The notes under the pieces are model-generated. The model was not told the DNA's origin, did not search any database, and worked only from the letters and a program-made list of their open reading frames with translations. Source: Quadrisphaera sp. DSM 44207 (lineage in GTDB: Bacteria > Actinomycetota > Actinomycetes > Actinomycetales > Quadrisphaeraceae). Taken from it: 64,000 nt of DNA. The position numbers and the translations under genes were made by a program. The DNA lies in assembly GCF_900101335.1 (NCBI RefSeq), contig NZ_FNKA01000004.1:124001-188000 (forward strand), in the 5' to 3' direction. Of this stretch, positions 40,891 to 50,701 are shown piece by piece (position 1 is the first letter of the stretch; every line of letters starts with the position of its first letter).

Positions 40891-43374
40891 TCAACGGGGC
40901 GCGGCGGCCACGGTCTGCGCCAGGCGGGCGAGGACGTCGCTGTTGTACGTGTCGGTGGCCTGCACGTACGCCCATCGCTCCTCCGGCACGGCCCCGAAGC
41001 GGGCCTTGTGCAGGCCCGCCGACAGGCCGTAGAGCACGCGCGCGGCCCCGTGCCGCTGCCCCGAGCGCAGCGCCTGCCACAGCACCTGCTGGTAGGCGTG
41101 GTGGTCGGCCACGTAGTCGTAGTCGAGCCCGAGGAAGAGCGGCTGGACGTGCTCAGCGCCGACCTGGGTGGCGCAGAACGCCACGGGCCGCCCCGGGCCG
41201 CCCTCGCGCAGGGACAGCGTGACCACCTCCCAGCCGGGGGAGGCCAGCACCGCGTCGAGGGTGCGCCGCGGCAGGGGGAAGACGTTGAGGTCGAGGCCGC
41301 GCGCGTGCACGCGGCGGTACAGGTCGTGCAGGTGGTCGACCTCCGCCGGGGCCGGGGCCGGGGCCGCGCCGGGCCCGCCGGCCAGGACGTCGACGCGGTA
41401 GCGCGCCTCCCACGGCAGCACCCGGGCCCGCACGTGCTGGCGGGCCTTCTTGCGCAGCGAGGCGAGGAAGCCGTCGTCGCCGTCGAAGTCCAGGTGGCGG
41501 GTCCAGGCCCGGCCGACCGGCACGCGCGCGAAGCCCTCGCCCACGAGCAGCTCGTGCAGCTCCTCGTCGCCGTCGGGCAGGTCGCGCAGGACGAGGGCGG
41601 AGGCGCCCGCGCGGTCCTCCTCGGCGCGCGCGGCGTCGAGGAGGACGCGCAGCGCGCCCCGCCAGTCCGCCGAGCGGTCCAGCCACAGGTGCTCGCCCTC
41701 GGTGAGCAGCGAGCCGGTCGCGAGCACGCGCGAGGTGAGGAAGTAGGGGTCGCCGCGCTCGGCGCGCAGCCGCTCGACCTCCGCGGACAGCGCCGCGGAG
41801 GAGAGCATGTCGTCCTTCCACAGGGCGGTGGTGAAGAAGGTCGCGGCCACCGGGGCACCGCCCCGGGCGTCGTCGCGCACGATCCAGTACGAGAAGTCCC
41901 AGCGGTCCTCCGGAGGAGCGTCGTCGCCGCCGCGGGCGAAGACGGCCTCCAGCACGCGCAGCGCGGCGACGTCGAAGGCGCCGCGCCCGCCGAGCAGGGC
42001 GTCCCACTCGGCCGGGTCGAGCCGGTCGACGCTGTCGGCCCGCTCCAGCCGCAGGCCCGGGCGGCGCTGGACGGGGACGGCGGCCGGGACCTCGGCCGGC
42101 GCGGCGCGCCCGCGGCGCAGCTGCCGGGCGAAGCGCTGGTGCACCACCGCCAGCGAGCTGCCGCCCTCGGCGAGGGCGGCCGGCAGGGCCTGCGCGAGGG
42201 CCTCGACGACGGCGGTGACGTCGTCCGGGGTGTGGTGGGCGGTCAGGGTCAGCCGCGCGCCGGAGCGCTTGGCCGACACGGCGGGGAAGACGGCGGTGTC
42301 GGCGAAGGCGCCGGCCGCGCGCAGGCGGGCGACCAGGGCGTGGGCGACCGCGGGGTCGCCCGCGCCGATGCAGCGGATGGGTGCCTCGCTGTCGGAGACC
42401 AGCGGCAGGCCGGCCTCGTCGGCGAGGGCGTTGAACTGCCGCACCAGGCGCAGCAGGTGCCGCTGGCGCTCGGCGACCTCGGGCCCGCGGTGCAGCGCGA
42501 ACGAGGCCAGCAGGGCGCCGAGCATCGGCGGCTGGACCGGCCCGGAGAAGATCATCGGCCCGCCGACGGTGGAGACGCGCCGCCGCGTCTCGGCGTCCGG
42601 GAAGGAGAACGCGCCGCCGGCGGCGGCGAAGGACTTGTTGAGCGAGCCGGCGACGACCGCGCGCTCGAGCGTGGCGGGAGCGGCGTGCTCGAGGACGTGG
42701 CCGCGGCCCTGGGAGCCGGTCCAGGAGAAGCCGTGCGCGTCGTCCAGGTACAGCCACAGCTGCGGGTGGCGCGCGAGCAGCTCGTCGAGCCCGGCCAGGG
42801 GCGCGAAGTCCGCGTACATCGAGTACAGCCCGTCGGCGGCGTACCAGACGCGCCGCGCGCGCCGGGAGAGCTCGACGACGCGGCGCTCGAGCACCTCGAG
42901 GTCGTTGTGCGGCACGAGCTCCACCGCGCTGCCCTGCGCCCGCACGTGCGTGGCGGCGCTCTGGACGCTCGTGTGCACCTGGTGGTCCAGCAGCAGCGCG
43001 TCGCGCGGGCCCACCACGGTCGGCAGCGTCGCCAGGTGCCCGAGCGTCGTGCTCGGGGCCACGAAGGCGGGGCGCCGCAGCAGCTGCGACAGCTCCTCCT
43101 CCACCCGCGCGTAGGGCGGGGCGGAGACGTAGGCGCGCGAGGAGGAGAACTGCGTGCCGTAGCGGACGACGGCGTCCACCACCCCGGCGCGCATGGCCGG
43201 GTGGGTCTCCAGGCCCAGGTACGAGCAGGAGCCGAAGTTCACCAGGCGCCGGCCCTGCAGGGTGATGGTCCGCCCGTCGAGGACGTCGTCCTCCGCGACG
43301 GCGTGCAGGTGCCCCCGCCGCACGCCGTGCGTGATGGCCTCGTCCACGGCCCGCTGCAGATCCTCGGCGTCCAT
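40891..43374 (-). CDS. Alpha-oxoamine synthase fused to a BioF2-like GNAT
   Basis: 827 residues. Residues about 1-395 are a PLP-dependent BioF/Kbl/SPT-type synthase: NFGSCSYLGLETHPAM, LYLDDAHGFSWTG, PLP lysine Lys247 in GSLNKSFAAAGG and AIRC-type IRCIGAG. Residues about 435-827 are a large GNAT-type domain (DFSYWIVRDDARGG, FLASLRKKARQHVRARV, FLGLDYDYVADHHAYQQVLW). The first half would condense an acyl thioester with an amino acid, and the second might acylate the amine. ATG start. A hybrid kinase gene is divergent. Confidence 0.88.
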   Translation of the reverse strand: MDAEDLQRAVDEAITHGVRRGHLHAVAEDDVLDGRTITLQGRRLVNFGSCSYLGLETHPAMRAGVVDAVVRYGTQFSSSRAYVSAPPYARVEEELSQLLRRPAFVAPSTTLGHLATLPTVVGPRDALLLDHQVHTSVQSAATHVRAQGSAVELVPHNDLEVLERRVVELSRRARRVWYAADGLYSMYADFAPLAGLDELLARHPQLWLYLDDAHGFSWTGSQGRGHVLEHAAPATLERAVVAGSLNKSFAAAGGAFSFPDAETRRRVSTVGGPMIFSGPVQPPMLGALLASFALHRGPEVAERQRHLLRLVRQFNALADEAGLPLVSDSEAPIRCIGAGDPAVAHALVARLRAAGAFADTAVFPAVSAKRSGARLTLTAHHTPDDVTAVVEALAQALPAALAEGGSSLAVVHQRFARQLRRGRAAPAEVPAAVPVQRRPGLRLERADSVDRLDPAEWDALLGGRGAFDVAALRVLEAVFARGGDDAPPEDRWDFSYWIVRDDARGGAPVAATFFTTALWKDDMLSSAALSAEVERLRAERGDPYFLTSRVLATGSLLTEGEHLWLDRSADWRGALRVLLDAARAEEDRAGASALVLRDLPDGDEELHELLVGEGFARVPVGRAWTRHLDFDGDDGFLASLRKKARQHVRARVLPWEARYRVDVLAGGPGAAPAPAPAEVDHLHDLYRRVHARGLDLNVFPLPRRTLDAVLASPGWEVVTLSLREGGPGRPVAFCATQVGAEHVQPLFLGLDYDYVADHHAYQQVLWQALRSGQRHGAARVLYGLSAGLHKARFGAVPEERWAYVQATDTYNSDVLARLAQTVAAAPR

Positions 43375-43484
43375 CGTTCGCTCCTCCGCCCGTCGTGCTG
43401 CTGGGCGCCCATCGTCGCTGGCCCGAGCGGGCTACGCGTCCGCTTCGCGGTACAGGCCCCTCGGCGCGGCGTCGATGCCCGGGC

Positions 43485-46475
43485 ATGACGACGCCCGCCG
43501 CCGAACCGCTCGCGCTGCTCGCCGCCGCCGACCCGCGCACCGCGGCCGGGCTGTGCGAGCTGGCCTGCGACGCGCTCGGCGCGGCCGCGGCGGCGGTGAC
43601 GTCCTGCGGGCCCGCCGGCGCCGCGGTGCTGGCCGCCGTCGAGCGCCGCGGAGCGGGCCGGCTGCCGGGCCTGCCGCCGGGCTCCTACGCCGACGCGGCG
43701 GCCCGCGGGGCCGCGGGGCTGGCCGGGCACGTGCGCGTGCCGCTGCGCGGCCGCGACGGCGAGCCGCTGGGCGCCCTGGACGCCGTCGCCGCCGAGCCGC
43801 TCGCCGTCGGGCCCGGCGCGCTGCGCCTGCTCGACCTGGCCGCCGCGGCGCTGGCGCGCGACCTGGAGGTCGACGCGCTGCGCGCGGCCGCAGCGCGCCG
43901 GGCGCGGCTGCAGGTCGGCCTGGCCGACCTGCGCCGCCGCAGCGCCGCGGGCGCGCGCGTCGAGGAGGTCCTCGCCGGCGGCGCCCGGCTCGTCGCGGAG
44001 GCGCTCGGGGCCGACGGGTGGCAGGTGCTGCAGCTGGTGGGGTGGGCCCCGCAGCGCACCGCCGTCCGCCCGTGGCCCGGCGTGACCGCCCCCGTGCGCC
44101 GGGGCCCCGGCGCCTGGAGCAGGGACCTCACCGCCCGGGCGCTCGCCTGCGGCGGGGTCCTGGAGCCCGGCCGCCCCGAGGAGCCCTCGCTCGTCGTCGT
44201 GCTGGCCTCCCCGCAGGGGCCGGTGGGCCTGCTCGCGCTGCACCGGGACGCGCCGCGCTCGAGCACCCCCGAGGAGCTGCAGCTGGCGGCGTCCGTCGGG
44301 GAGCTGCTCGGGTCCTCGGTCGCGCTGCGCGAGAGCGAGGACGGCCTGGAGCGGCGCGAGGAGCTCAAGCGCCTCCTGCTCGACCTCGCCACCCGGTTCA
44401 CCAGCCTGGCGCCCGACGACGTGCACCGCTCCATCGACCGCGCCCTCGCGGACGTCGGCGCCCACCTCGGGTGCGCCCTCGTCGCCCTGCACCGCGTGAG
44501 CGGGGACGGCGCGGCGGTGCGCCCGACCCACCGCTGGGCCGCTCCCGACGCCGACACCGACGCGCAGGTGCCCGTGGAGGACCCTGAGTGGCTCGAGGCG
44601 GTGCTCACCGGGCGGTCGGTGGTGCTGCGCGCGTCCCCGGCGCGCCCGCACCCGCTGCTCGTCGTCCCCCTGCGCGTCGACGGGCGCGCGACCGGTGCCG
44701 TGACCCTCGTGCGGGACGCCCTCAGCTCCCCCTGGCAGGAGGACATCCCGGCCCGGCTGCTGCCCCTCGGCGCCGCGCTCGCCGGCGCCACCGCCCGGAT
44801 GCACGCCGTCAACGCCCTGCACGAGTCCGAGCGGCGCTACCGCGACGTGGTCGACAGCGTCGCGGACATCATCGTGCACGCCGGCCCCGACGGGCAGGTG
44901 GCCTTCATCAACCGCGCGTGGACGGAGTTCACCGGGCTCTCCCTGGAGGAGACCGTCGGCGGCGACCCGCTGCGCCGCATCCACCCCGACGACAAGGCCG
45001 TCGCCGCGGCCCATCTGCACGCCGCGATCACGGGCACGGACGACGGCAGCGCCCGCGAGGTGCGGATGTACGCCCACGACGGCTCCGTGCGGTGGATGGA
45101 GGTCAAGGGCCGCGCCCTGCGCGACGACGAGGGCGCGCTCGCCGGCTTCTCCGGCATCGTCCACGACGTCACGGAGCGCCGCGAGGCCGAGGCGCGGGTG
45201 CGCCGCGCCGCGGAGCAGGCGGAGCAGGCCCGCCGGGAGGCCGAGCAGGCCCGCGACGAGGCGGAGCAGGCCCGCGACGAGGCCGAGCGCGCCCGCGACG
45301 AGGCCGAGCGCTCGAGCCGGGCCAAGAGCGAGTTCCTCTCCCGGATGTCGCACGAGCTGCGCACGCCCCTGAACGCCATCCTCGGCTTCGGGCAGCTGCT
45401 GCAGCTGGCGGACCTGGCCGAGGAGGACGGCGAGAACGTCGACCAGATCCTGCGCGCCGGGCGCCACCTGCTCGACCTCATCAACGAGGTCCTCGACGTC
45501 GTGCGGATCGAGTCCGGCGCGCTGACGCTCTCGATCGAGGCCGTCGACGTCGGCGACGTCGTCGCGGAGAGCCTGGACCTCGTGCGCACGGCCGCGGGCG
45601 CGCGCGGGATCACCCTGCGCGCCCCCGCGCGCCGCTGCGGCCTGCTCGCCCTCGCCGACCGGCAGCGGCTCAAGCAGGTGCTCATCAACCTGCTCTCCAA
45701 CACCGTCAAGTACGGCAGGGACGACGGGGAGTCCGTCGTGCGGTGCGAGGTGCTGCCGCCCGACCGGGCCCCGCAGGACCTGGCGGACCCCGGCTTCGGG
45801 TGGCTGCGCCTGAGCGTGGCGGACGACGGGCGGGGCATCCCCGCCGACCGGATCAAGGACGTCTTCACGCCCTTCGAGCGCCTGGGCGCGGAGACCACGT
45901 CCATCGAGGGCAGCGGGGTCGGCCTGTCGGTCACCCGCACCCTCGTGGAGGCGCTCGGCGGGCGCGTGGACCTGTGCAGCGAGCAGGGCCGGGGCACGAC
46001 GTTCTGGGTGGACCTGCCCCTGGCGGAGGCGCCGACGTCCTGCCCCGTGCCTGCGGGCGCGGGCGCGGTCGGGGACGCCGCGGGCGCGCCCGGGCCCCGG
46101 CGCACCGTCCTGTACGTCGAGGACAACCCCTCCAACGTCATGCTCGTGCGCCGCGTGCTCAGCCGCCGGCCGCACCTGCACCTCGTCGTCGCGCACGACG
46201 GCGCCGACGGGCTGGAGGAGGCCGCGCGCTCGGCGCCCGACCTGGTCCTGCTGGACCTGCACCTGCCGTCCGTGCCGGGCCAGGAGGTGCTGGCGGCCCT
46301 GCGCGAGCACGCGGACCCGGCGCTGCGCGAGGTGCCCGTGGTCGTGGTCAGCGCCGACGTCAGCGCCGGCACCGAGGCGCGGGTCCTGGCGGCCGGCGCG
46401 ACGGCGTTCCTGCCCAAGCCCCTCGACGTCCGGCACCTGCTGGAGGTCCTCGACGAGCGGGTCCCGGTCTCGTGA
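43485..46475 (+). CDS. GAF-PAS hybrid histidine kinase with receiver domain
   Basis: 996 residues, cytoplasmic. Two or three GAF-like domains (about 10-430), PAS (445-565), a coiled coil with EQARDEAE/ERARDEAE heptad repeats (565-610), HisKA with SHELRTPLNAILGF (His623), HATPase (NLLSNTVKYGR, DDGRGIP, GSGVGLSVT) and a C-terminal receiver with LLDLHLP (Asp924) and the PKPLDV lysine. All catalytic residues are present. No membrane helix, so it senses an internal signal. The stop overlaps the next start (GTGA). Confidence 0.9.
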   Translation: MTTPAAEPLALLAAADPRTAAGLCELACDALGAAAAAVTSCGPAGAAVLAAVERRGAGRLPGLPPGSYADAAARGAAGLAGHVRVPLRGRDGEPLGALDAVAAEPLAVGPGALRLLDLAAAALARDLEVDALRAAAARRARLQVGLADLRRRSAAGARVEEVLAGGARLVAEALGADGWQVLQLVGWAPQRTAVRPWPGVTAPVRRGPGAWSRDLTARALACGGVLEPGRPEEPSLVVVLASPQGPVGLLALHRDAPRSSTPEELQLAASVGELLGSSVALRESEDGLERREELKRLLLDLATRFTSLAPDDVHRSIDRALADVGAHLGCALVALHRVSGDGAAVRPTHRWAAPDADTDAQVPVEDPEWLEAVLTGRSVVLRASPARPHPLLVVPLRVDGRATGAVTLVRDALSSPWQEDIPARLLPLGAALAGATARMHAVNALHESERRYRDVVDSVADIIVHAGPDGQVAFINRAWTEFTGLSLEETVGGDPLRRIHPDDKAVAAAHLHAAITGTDDGSAREVRMYAHDGSVRWMEVKGRALRDDEGALAGFSGIVHDVTERREAEARVRRAAEQAEQARREAEQARDEAEQARDEAERARDEAERSSRAKSEFLSRMSHELRTPLNAILGFGQLLQLADLAEEDGENVDQILRAGRHLLDLINEVLDVVRIESGALTLSIEAVDVGDVVAESLDLVRTAAGARGITLRAPARRCGLLALADRQRLKQVLINLLSNTVKYGRDDGESVVRCEVLPPDRAPQDLADPGFGWLRLSVADDGRGIPADRIKDVFTPFERLGAETTSIEGSGVGLSVTRTLVEALGGRVDLCSEQGRGTTFWVDLPLAEAPTSCPVPAGAGAVGDAAGAPGPRRTVLYVEDNPSNVMLVRRVLSRRPHLHLVVAHDGADGLEEAARSAPDLVLLDLHLPSVPGQEVLAALREHADPALREVPVVVVSADVSAGTEARVLAAGATAFLPKPLDVRHLLEVLDERVPVS

Positions 46476-48025
46476 GCGCGCCGACCGCGCGGCCCGGCAC
46501 CGACCTCGACCCGGCTCTGGGCGACCTGCTCGCCCAGAGCCTGAGCCGGGGCGTGCGCACGCCGCTGCACAGCCTCCTCGGCTTCCTGGAGCTCCTCGCG
46601 ACGAGCGGCGTGGACGCCGAGCAGCGCCGCCTCGTCGATCAGCTGGTCACCAGCTCCGAGGAGCTGGTGACCAGCGGCGACCGCCTGGTGTGGCTGCTGC
46701 GGGTCCTCGGCGGCGCGCCCGCGCCGCCGCCGCAGCCCGTGCGGGTCGCGGACCTGCTCGACGAGCTGGCCGGCCTGACCGGCGCGCCCGTCGTCACGTC
46801 CACCGGCCCCGGCGCGCCCCGGGGCCTGACCACCGACGTGCCCGCCCTCTCCCAGCTGCTCAGCGAGCTGCTGGGCAACGCCGTCCTGCACGGCGGCGCC
46901 CCCGTCGTCCTCGCGGTGGCGCAGGGCGCCGCGCCGGGGCGGGTGCGCCTCAGCGTCGCGGACGCCGGGCCGGGCCTGCCCGAGCCCGCGCAGCGCGCGC
47001 TGCTCGCGGCGCCGGGCCCCCTGAGCGGGGCGACGCCCGTGGGGCTGCTGCTCGTGCGCCGCCTCGCCGACCGCCTCGGCGGGCGCCTGGACGTCGCGAG
47101 CAGCCGCGCGGGCACGCGCATCACCGTGGACCTGCCCGTCGACCCGTCCCTCGACCCGCCCGTCGACCCGCCCGTCGACCCGCCGGCGCGCCCGGCCGCG
47201 CGCCCGACCGTGCCCGGCGGTGCGGGGGGCGCCCCGCTGCGGGTGCTGCTCGTGGAGGACAACGCCACGAACCGGCTGCTCGCGCAGCGGCAGCTGCAGC
47301 GCCTCGGGCACGAGCTGACCGCCGTGGCCACCGGCGAGGAGGGCGTGCGCGCGGCGCTGGCGGGCGGCGCGGACGTCGTCCTCATGGACCTGCACCTGCC
47401 CGACGTGGACGGCGCCGAGGCCACCCGCCGGATCCGGGCCGCCGAGGCGGACGCCGGCCCGGGCGTGCGGCGGCTGCCCGTGGTGGCCGTCACCGCCGAC
47501 GCGACCCCCGCGGCGCGCGAGGCGTGCCTGGCCGCCGGCGTCGACGCGATCGTGCACAAGCCGGTCGACCTGGAGGAGCTCGGCGCCGTCCTGCGCCGCG
47601 TGGCCGGGCCGGCCGCCAGCAGCGGCCCGGCAGCGGCCGCGGGCCCCTCGCGGCCCGTCCCGCCGGTCGTGCGCCGCCTCGCCGGCCGCGTGGACGGCGA
47701 CCCGGACGCCGTCGCGCAGTTCGTCACCACCTACCTGGGGGAGCTGCCGGGGCGGCGGCTGCGGATCCAGGCCTCGCTGCGCCGCGCCGAGCCGCGGGCG
47801 GTGCTGGCGGCGGCGGAGTCGCTGCGCGCCTCCAGCGAGACCATGGGCGCGGCCGCCCTGGCCGGCGCGTGCGCCGCGCTGGGCGCCGCCGTGCGCGGGG
47901 AGGACCTCGACACCGCTCGCGCCTTCCTGCCGTCGCTGCTGCTGCAGTGCCAGCAGCTGCAGGAGGACCTCGCGCCCTACACCGAGCCCGGTCGCGTCGC
48001 CGCCGCGCTCGCCGTCCTCGCCTGA
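46472..48025 (+). CDS. Degenerate kinase-receiver-HPt protein lacking both phospho-histidines
   Basis: 517 residues in the layout HisKA-like, HATPase, receiver, HPt. The H-box reads SRGVRTPLHSLLGF, with Arg26 in place of the phospho-accepting histidine. The ATPase retains LLGNAVLHGG and ADAGPG. A (VDPP)n linker follows, then an intact receiver (VLMDLHLPDVDG, Asp306; HKPVDL). The HPt domain reads AAESLRASSETMGA, with Glu449 where the histidine belongs. It overlaps the upstream active hybrid kinase by four bases, so it is probably its coupled partner, acting as a phospho-sink or scaffold. Confidence 0.82.
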   Translation: MSAPTARPGTDLDPALGDLLAQSLSRGVRTPLHSLLGFLELLATSGVDAEQRRLVDQLVTSSEELVTSGDRLVWLLRVLGGAPAPPPQPVRVADLLDELAGLTGAPVVTSTGPGAPRGLTTDVPALSQLLSELLGNAVLHGGAPVVLAVAQGAAPGRVRLSVADAGPGLPEPAQRALLAAPGPLSGATPVGLLLVRRLADRLGGRLDVASSRAGTRITVDLPVDPSLDPPVDPPVDPPARPAARPTVPGGAGGAPLRVLLVEDNATNRLLAQRQLQRLGHELTAVATGEEGVRAALAGGADVVLMDLHLPDVDGAEATRRIRAAEADAGPGVRRLPVVAVTADATPAAREACLAAGVDAIVHKPVDLEELGAVLRRVAGPAASSGPAAAAGPSRPVPPVVRRLAGRVDGDPDAVAQFVTTYLGELPGRRLRIQASLRRAEPRAVLAAAESLRASSETMGAAALAGACAALGAAVRGEDLDTARAFLPSLLLQCQQLQEDLAPYTEPGRVAAALAVLA

Positions 48026-48099
48026 GCCGCGCCTGAGCCGCGCCGTCCTCGCCCGAGAGGGCCGGTGGCGCCGTCGGGGGCGGTCGGTAGCGTCGGGGG

Positions 48100-48888
48100 G
48101 TGCGACTGGCGACCTGGAACGTCAACTCCATCCGCGCCCGCGTCGACCGCGTGGCCGCCTGGCTGCAGCGCAGCGACGTCGACGTCCTCGCGGTGCAGGA
48201 GACCAAGTGCCGGGACGACCAGTTCCCGACCGAGCGCTTCGCCGAGCTCGGCTACGAGGTCGCGCACGCGGGCCTGAGCCAGTGGAACGGCGTGGCGGTG
48301 CTCTCGCGGGTCGGGCTGGACGACGTCGAGGTCGGCTTCCCGGGCCAGCCGTGCTGGGCGGAGCAGACCGAGGTCGAGGCCCGGGCGCTCGGCGCCACGT
48401 GCGGCGGGGTGCGCGTGTGGAGCCTGTACGTGCCCAACGGGCGCGCGCTCGGCGACCCGCACCTGGACTACAAGCTCGACTGGCTCGCCGCCCTGCGCGA
48501 GACCGGCGCGCGCTGGCTGGCGCAGGACCCGCAGGCCCCGGTCGCCCTGTGCGGCGACTGGAACGTCGCCCCCACCGACGAGGACGTGTGGGACGTCGCC
48601 GTCTTCACCGACTCCACCCACGTCTCCCCCGCCGAGCGCGCCGCGTTCGCCGCCGTGGTCGACGCCGGCTACGCCGACCTCGTGCGCCCGCACGCGCCGG
48701 GCCCGGGCGTGTACACGTACTGGGACTACAAGCAGCTGCGCTTCCCGCGCCGCGAGGGCATGCGGATCGACTTCGTGCTCGGCTCGCCCGCCCTGGCCGC
48801 CCGCGTCGAGGGCGCGTTCGTCGACCGCGAGGAGCGCAAGGGCAAGGGCGCCAGCGACCACGCGCCGGTCGTCGTCGACCTGCGCTGA
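48100..48888 (+). CDS. xth: Exodeoxyribonuclease III
   Basis: 262-residue EEP-fold AP endonuclease for base-excision repair. LATWNVNSIRARVDRV, VQETKCRD (metal-binding Glu), LYVPNGRALG, CGDWNVAPTDEDV and GKGASDHAPVVVDL are all conserved. The GTG gives the standard MRLATWNVNS N-terminus. An alpha/beta hydrolase gene follows after five bases. Confidence 0.93.
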   Translation: MRLATWNVNSIRARVDRVAAWLQRSDVDVLAVQETKCRDDQFPTERFAELGYEVAHAGLSQWNGVAVLSRVGLDDVEVGFPGQPCWAEQTEVEARALGATCGGVRVWSLYVPNGRALGDPHLDYKLDWLAALRETGARWLAQDPQAPVALCGDWNVAPTDEDVWDVAVFTDSTHVSPAERAAFAAVVDAGYADLVRPHAPGPGVYTYWDYKQLRFPRREGMRIDFVLGSPALAARVEGAFVDREERKGKGASDHAPVVVDLR

Positions 48889-48893
48889 CCGCC

Positions 48894-49820
48894 GTGGTCG
48901 TGCGCTCCTCGCCGCCCGACGCCTGGGTCGCCACGGACGACGGCGCGCGCCTCGCCGTGCTCGTCGACGAGCCGGAGCCCGCCGCCGGCTCGGCGAGCGC
49001 GACGGTCGTGCTCGTGCACGGGTGGACCCTCGCCGCGCGCGTGTGGGACCGCGCGGGAGAGCAGCTGCGCGCCGCGCGCCCCGACGTGCGCGTGGTGCGC
49101 TACGACCAGCGCGGGCACGGCGCGTCCCGGGCGCCGGCGACCGCGGGCGCCGAGGCCACCATCGGCCGCCTCGGGCTCGACCTCGCCGCGGTGCTCGACG
49201 CGGTGGCGCCGTGCGGCCCGCTGGTGCTGGCCGGGCACTCCATGGGCGGCATGGCGGTGATGGCCCTCGCCGGGCGGGCGCCGGCGCTGCTGGCGGAGCG
49301 GGTGGCCGGCGTCCTGCTGTGCAGCACCTCCGCCGGCGGGCTCGCGGCGACGGGCCGGGCGCTGGCGCCGCTCATGGCGGCGCTCGCGGCGCTGCCCGAG
49401 GGCGTGCGGGTGCCCCGCGTGCCGGCGGTGCTCAACCGGCGCGCGAACTACGGACCGGGCACGGCCCTGCGGCTGGTCGCGCGGACCAGCCGGGCGCTGG
49501 GGCCGGTCTCGGGGCGCACCACGGGCACGTGGTTCGCGGCGCTGATGGCGCACGACGAGAGCCGGGCGCTGCCGGTGCTCGCGGCGAGCGGGGTGCCCGT
49601 GCGCATCGTCGTGGGGCAGGCCGACCGCCTCACGCCGCTGCCGCACGCGCGGGCCCTGGCCGACGCCCTGCCGCGGGCCCGGTTCGACGTCGTCCCCGGC
49701 GCGGGGCACATGCTGCTGGTGGAGCGGCCCGACGTCGTCGCCGGCGCCCTGGCGCAGCTGCTGCCAGGGCGCCGGGACGGCGCGGGGGCTCGGGGCAGCG
49801 GAGGTCAGGGCAGCGGCTGA
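48894..49820 (+). CDS. Alpha/beta-hydrolase fold protein
   Basis: 308 residues. Oxyanion region LVHGWTLAARVW, RYDQRGHGASRAP, nucleophile elbow GHSMGGMAVM (Ser), acid near VVGQADRLTPL and His in GAGHMLLVERP. A helical cap lies at about 140-220. It hydrolyses an ester, lactone or similar; substrate unknown. A GTG two codons later (48900) is an alternative start. The end overlaps the convergent SDR gene by 16 bases. Confidence 0.88.
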   Translation: MVVRSSPPDAWVATDDGARLAVLVDEPEPAAGSASATVVLVHGWTLAARVWDRAGEQLRAARPDVRVVRYDQRGHGASRAPATAGAEATIGRLGLDLAAVLDAVAPCGPLVLAGHSMGGMAVMALAGRAPALLAERVAGVLLCSTSAGGLAATGRALAPLMAALAALPEGVRVPRVPAVLNRRANYGPGTALRLVARTSRALGPVSGRTTGTWFAALMAHDESRALPVLAASGVPVRIVVGQADRLTPLPHARALADALPRARFDVVPGAGHMLLVERPDVVAGALAQLLPGRRDGAGARGSGGQGSG

Positions 49821-50701
49821 CCGCCGGTGACGCCGAGGCGGTCGCCGGTGATGTAGCTGGACTCCTGGGAGGCGAAGAACACGTACGCCGGAGCGAGCTC
49901 GGCGGGCTGGCCGGGGCGGCCCAGCGGGCTCTGGGCGCCGAAGCTCTCCACCTGCTCCTCCGGCATGGTCGCCGGGATCAGCGGGGTCCAGATCGGGCCC
50001 GGCGCGACGGTGTTGACGCGGATGCCCTTGGGCGCCAGCTCCTGGGCCAGGCCCTTGGTGAGGTTGACCAGCGCGCCCTTGGTCGAGGCGTAGTCGAGCA
50101 GGGACGGCGAGGGCTGGTAGGCCTGCACCGAGGTGGTGATGATGATGCTCGAGCCCGGCTGCAGGTGGCGCACCGCCGCCTTGACCAGCCAGAACGTCGC
50201 GAAGACGTTGGTGGTGTAGGTGCGCAGCAGCTGCTCGGTGCTCAGGTCCTCGATGCCCTCGACCGCCATCTGGTAGGCGGCGTTGGAGACCAGGACGTCG
50301 AGGCCGCCGAGCTCGGCGACGGTGCGCTCGACGACCTCGGAGCAGAAGGACTCCTCGCGCAGGTCGCCGGGCAGGGTGACGATCTCGCGGCCGGCCTCGC
50401 GGACGACGCGGGCGGTCTCCTGCGCGTCCTGCTCCTCCTCGGGCAGGTAGACGATGGCCACGTCGGCGCCCTCGCGGGCGAACGCGAGCGCCACCGCGCG
50501 GCCGATGCCGGAGTCGCCGCCGGTGATCAGGGCGCGCCTGCCCTCCAGGCGGCCGCTGCCGCGGTAGGTCTCCTCGCCGTAGTCCGGCGCCGAGCGCATG
50601 TCGGACTCCAGGCCGGGGTGGTCGATCTTCTGCGTCTCCAGGTCGTCGGCCTGGGCGTACTGGCTCGTGGGGTCCTGGGGGGTGGTCTGGTCCTGGCTCA
50701 C
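49805..50701 (-). CDS. Short-chain dehydrogenase (YghA/general stress type)
   Basis: 298 residues, with the 45-residue N-terminal extension (PDYGEETYRGSGRLEGRRAL) typical of the YghA/GsiB-linked stress SDR group. It has TGGDSGIGRAVALAFA, VSNAAYQ, TTSVQAYQPSP, YASTKGALVNLTKGLA and the C-terminal SSYITGDRLGVTGGQPLP. Probably an NAD(P)-dependent aldehyde or sugar-type reductase. GTG start. It lies downstream of clpB terminator hairpins. Confidence 0.9.
   Translation of the reverse strand: MSQDQTTPQDPTSQYAQADDLETQKIDHPGLESDMRSAPDYGEETYRGSGRLEGRRALITGGDSGIGRAVALAFAREGADVAIVYLPEEEQDAQETARVVREAGREIVTLPGDLREESFCSEVVERTVAELGGLDVLVSNAAYQMAVEGIEDLSTEQLLRTYTTNVFATFWLVKAAVRHLQPGSSIIITTSVQAYQPSPSLLDYASTKGALVNLTKGLAQELAPKGIRVNTVAPGPIWTPLIPATMPEEQVESFGAQSPLGRPGQPAELAPAYVFFASQESSYITGDRLGVTGGQPLP

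Noticed and set aside
45220-45310. Repeated EQARDEAE segment as a mobile or duplicated element
   Set aside because: It is the in-frame signalling coiled coil between PAS and HisKA, a normal position for such heptads.
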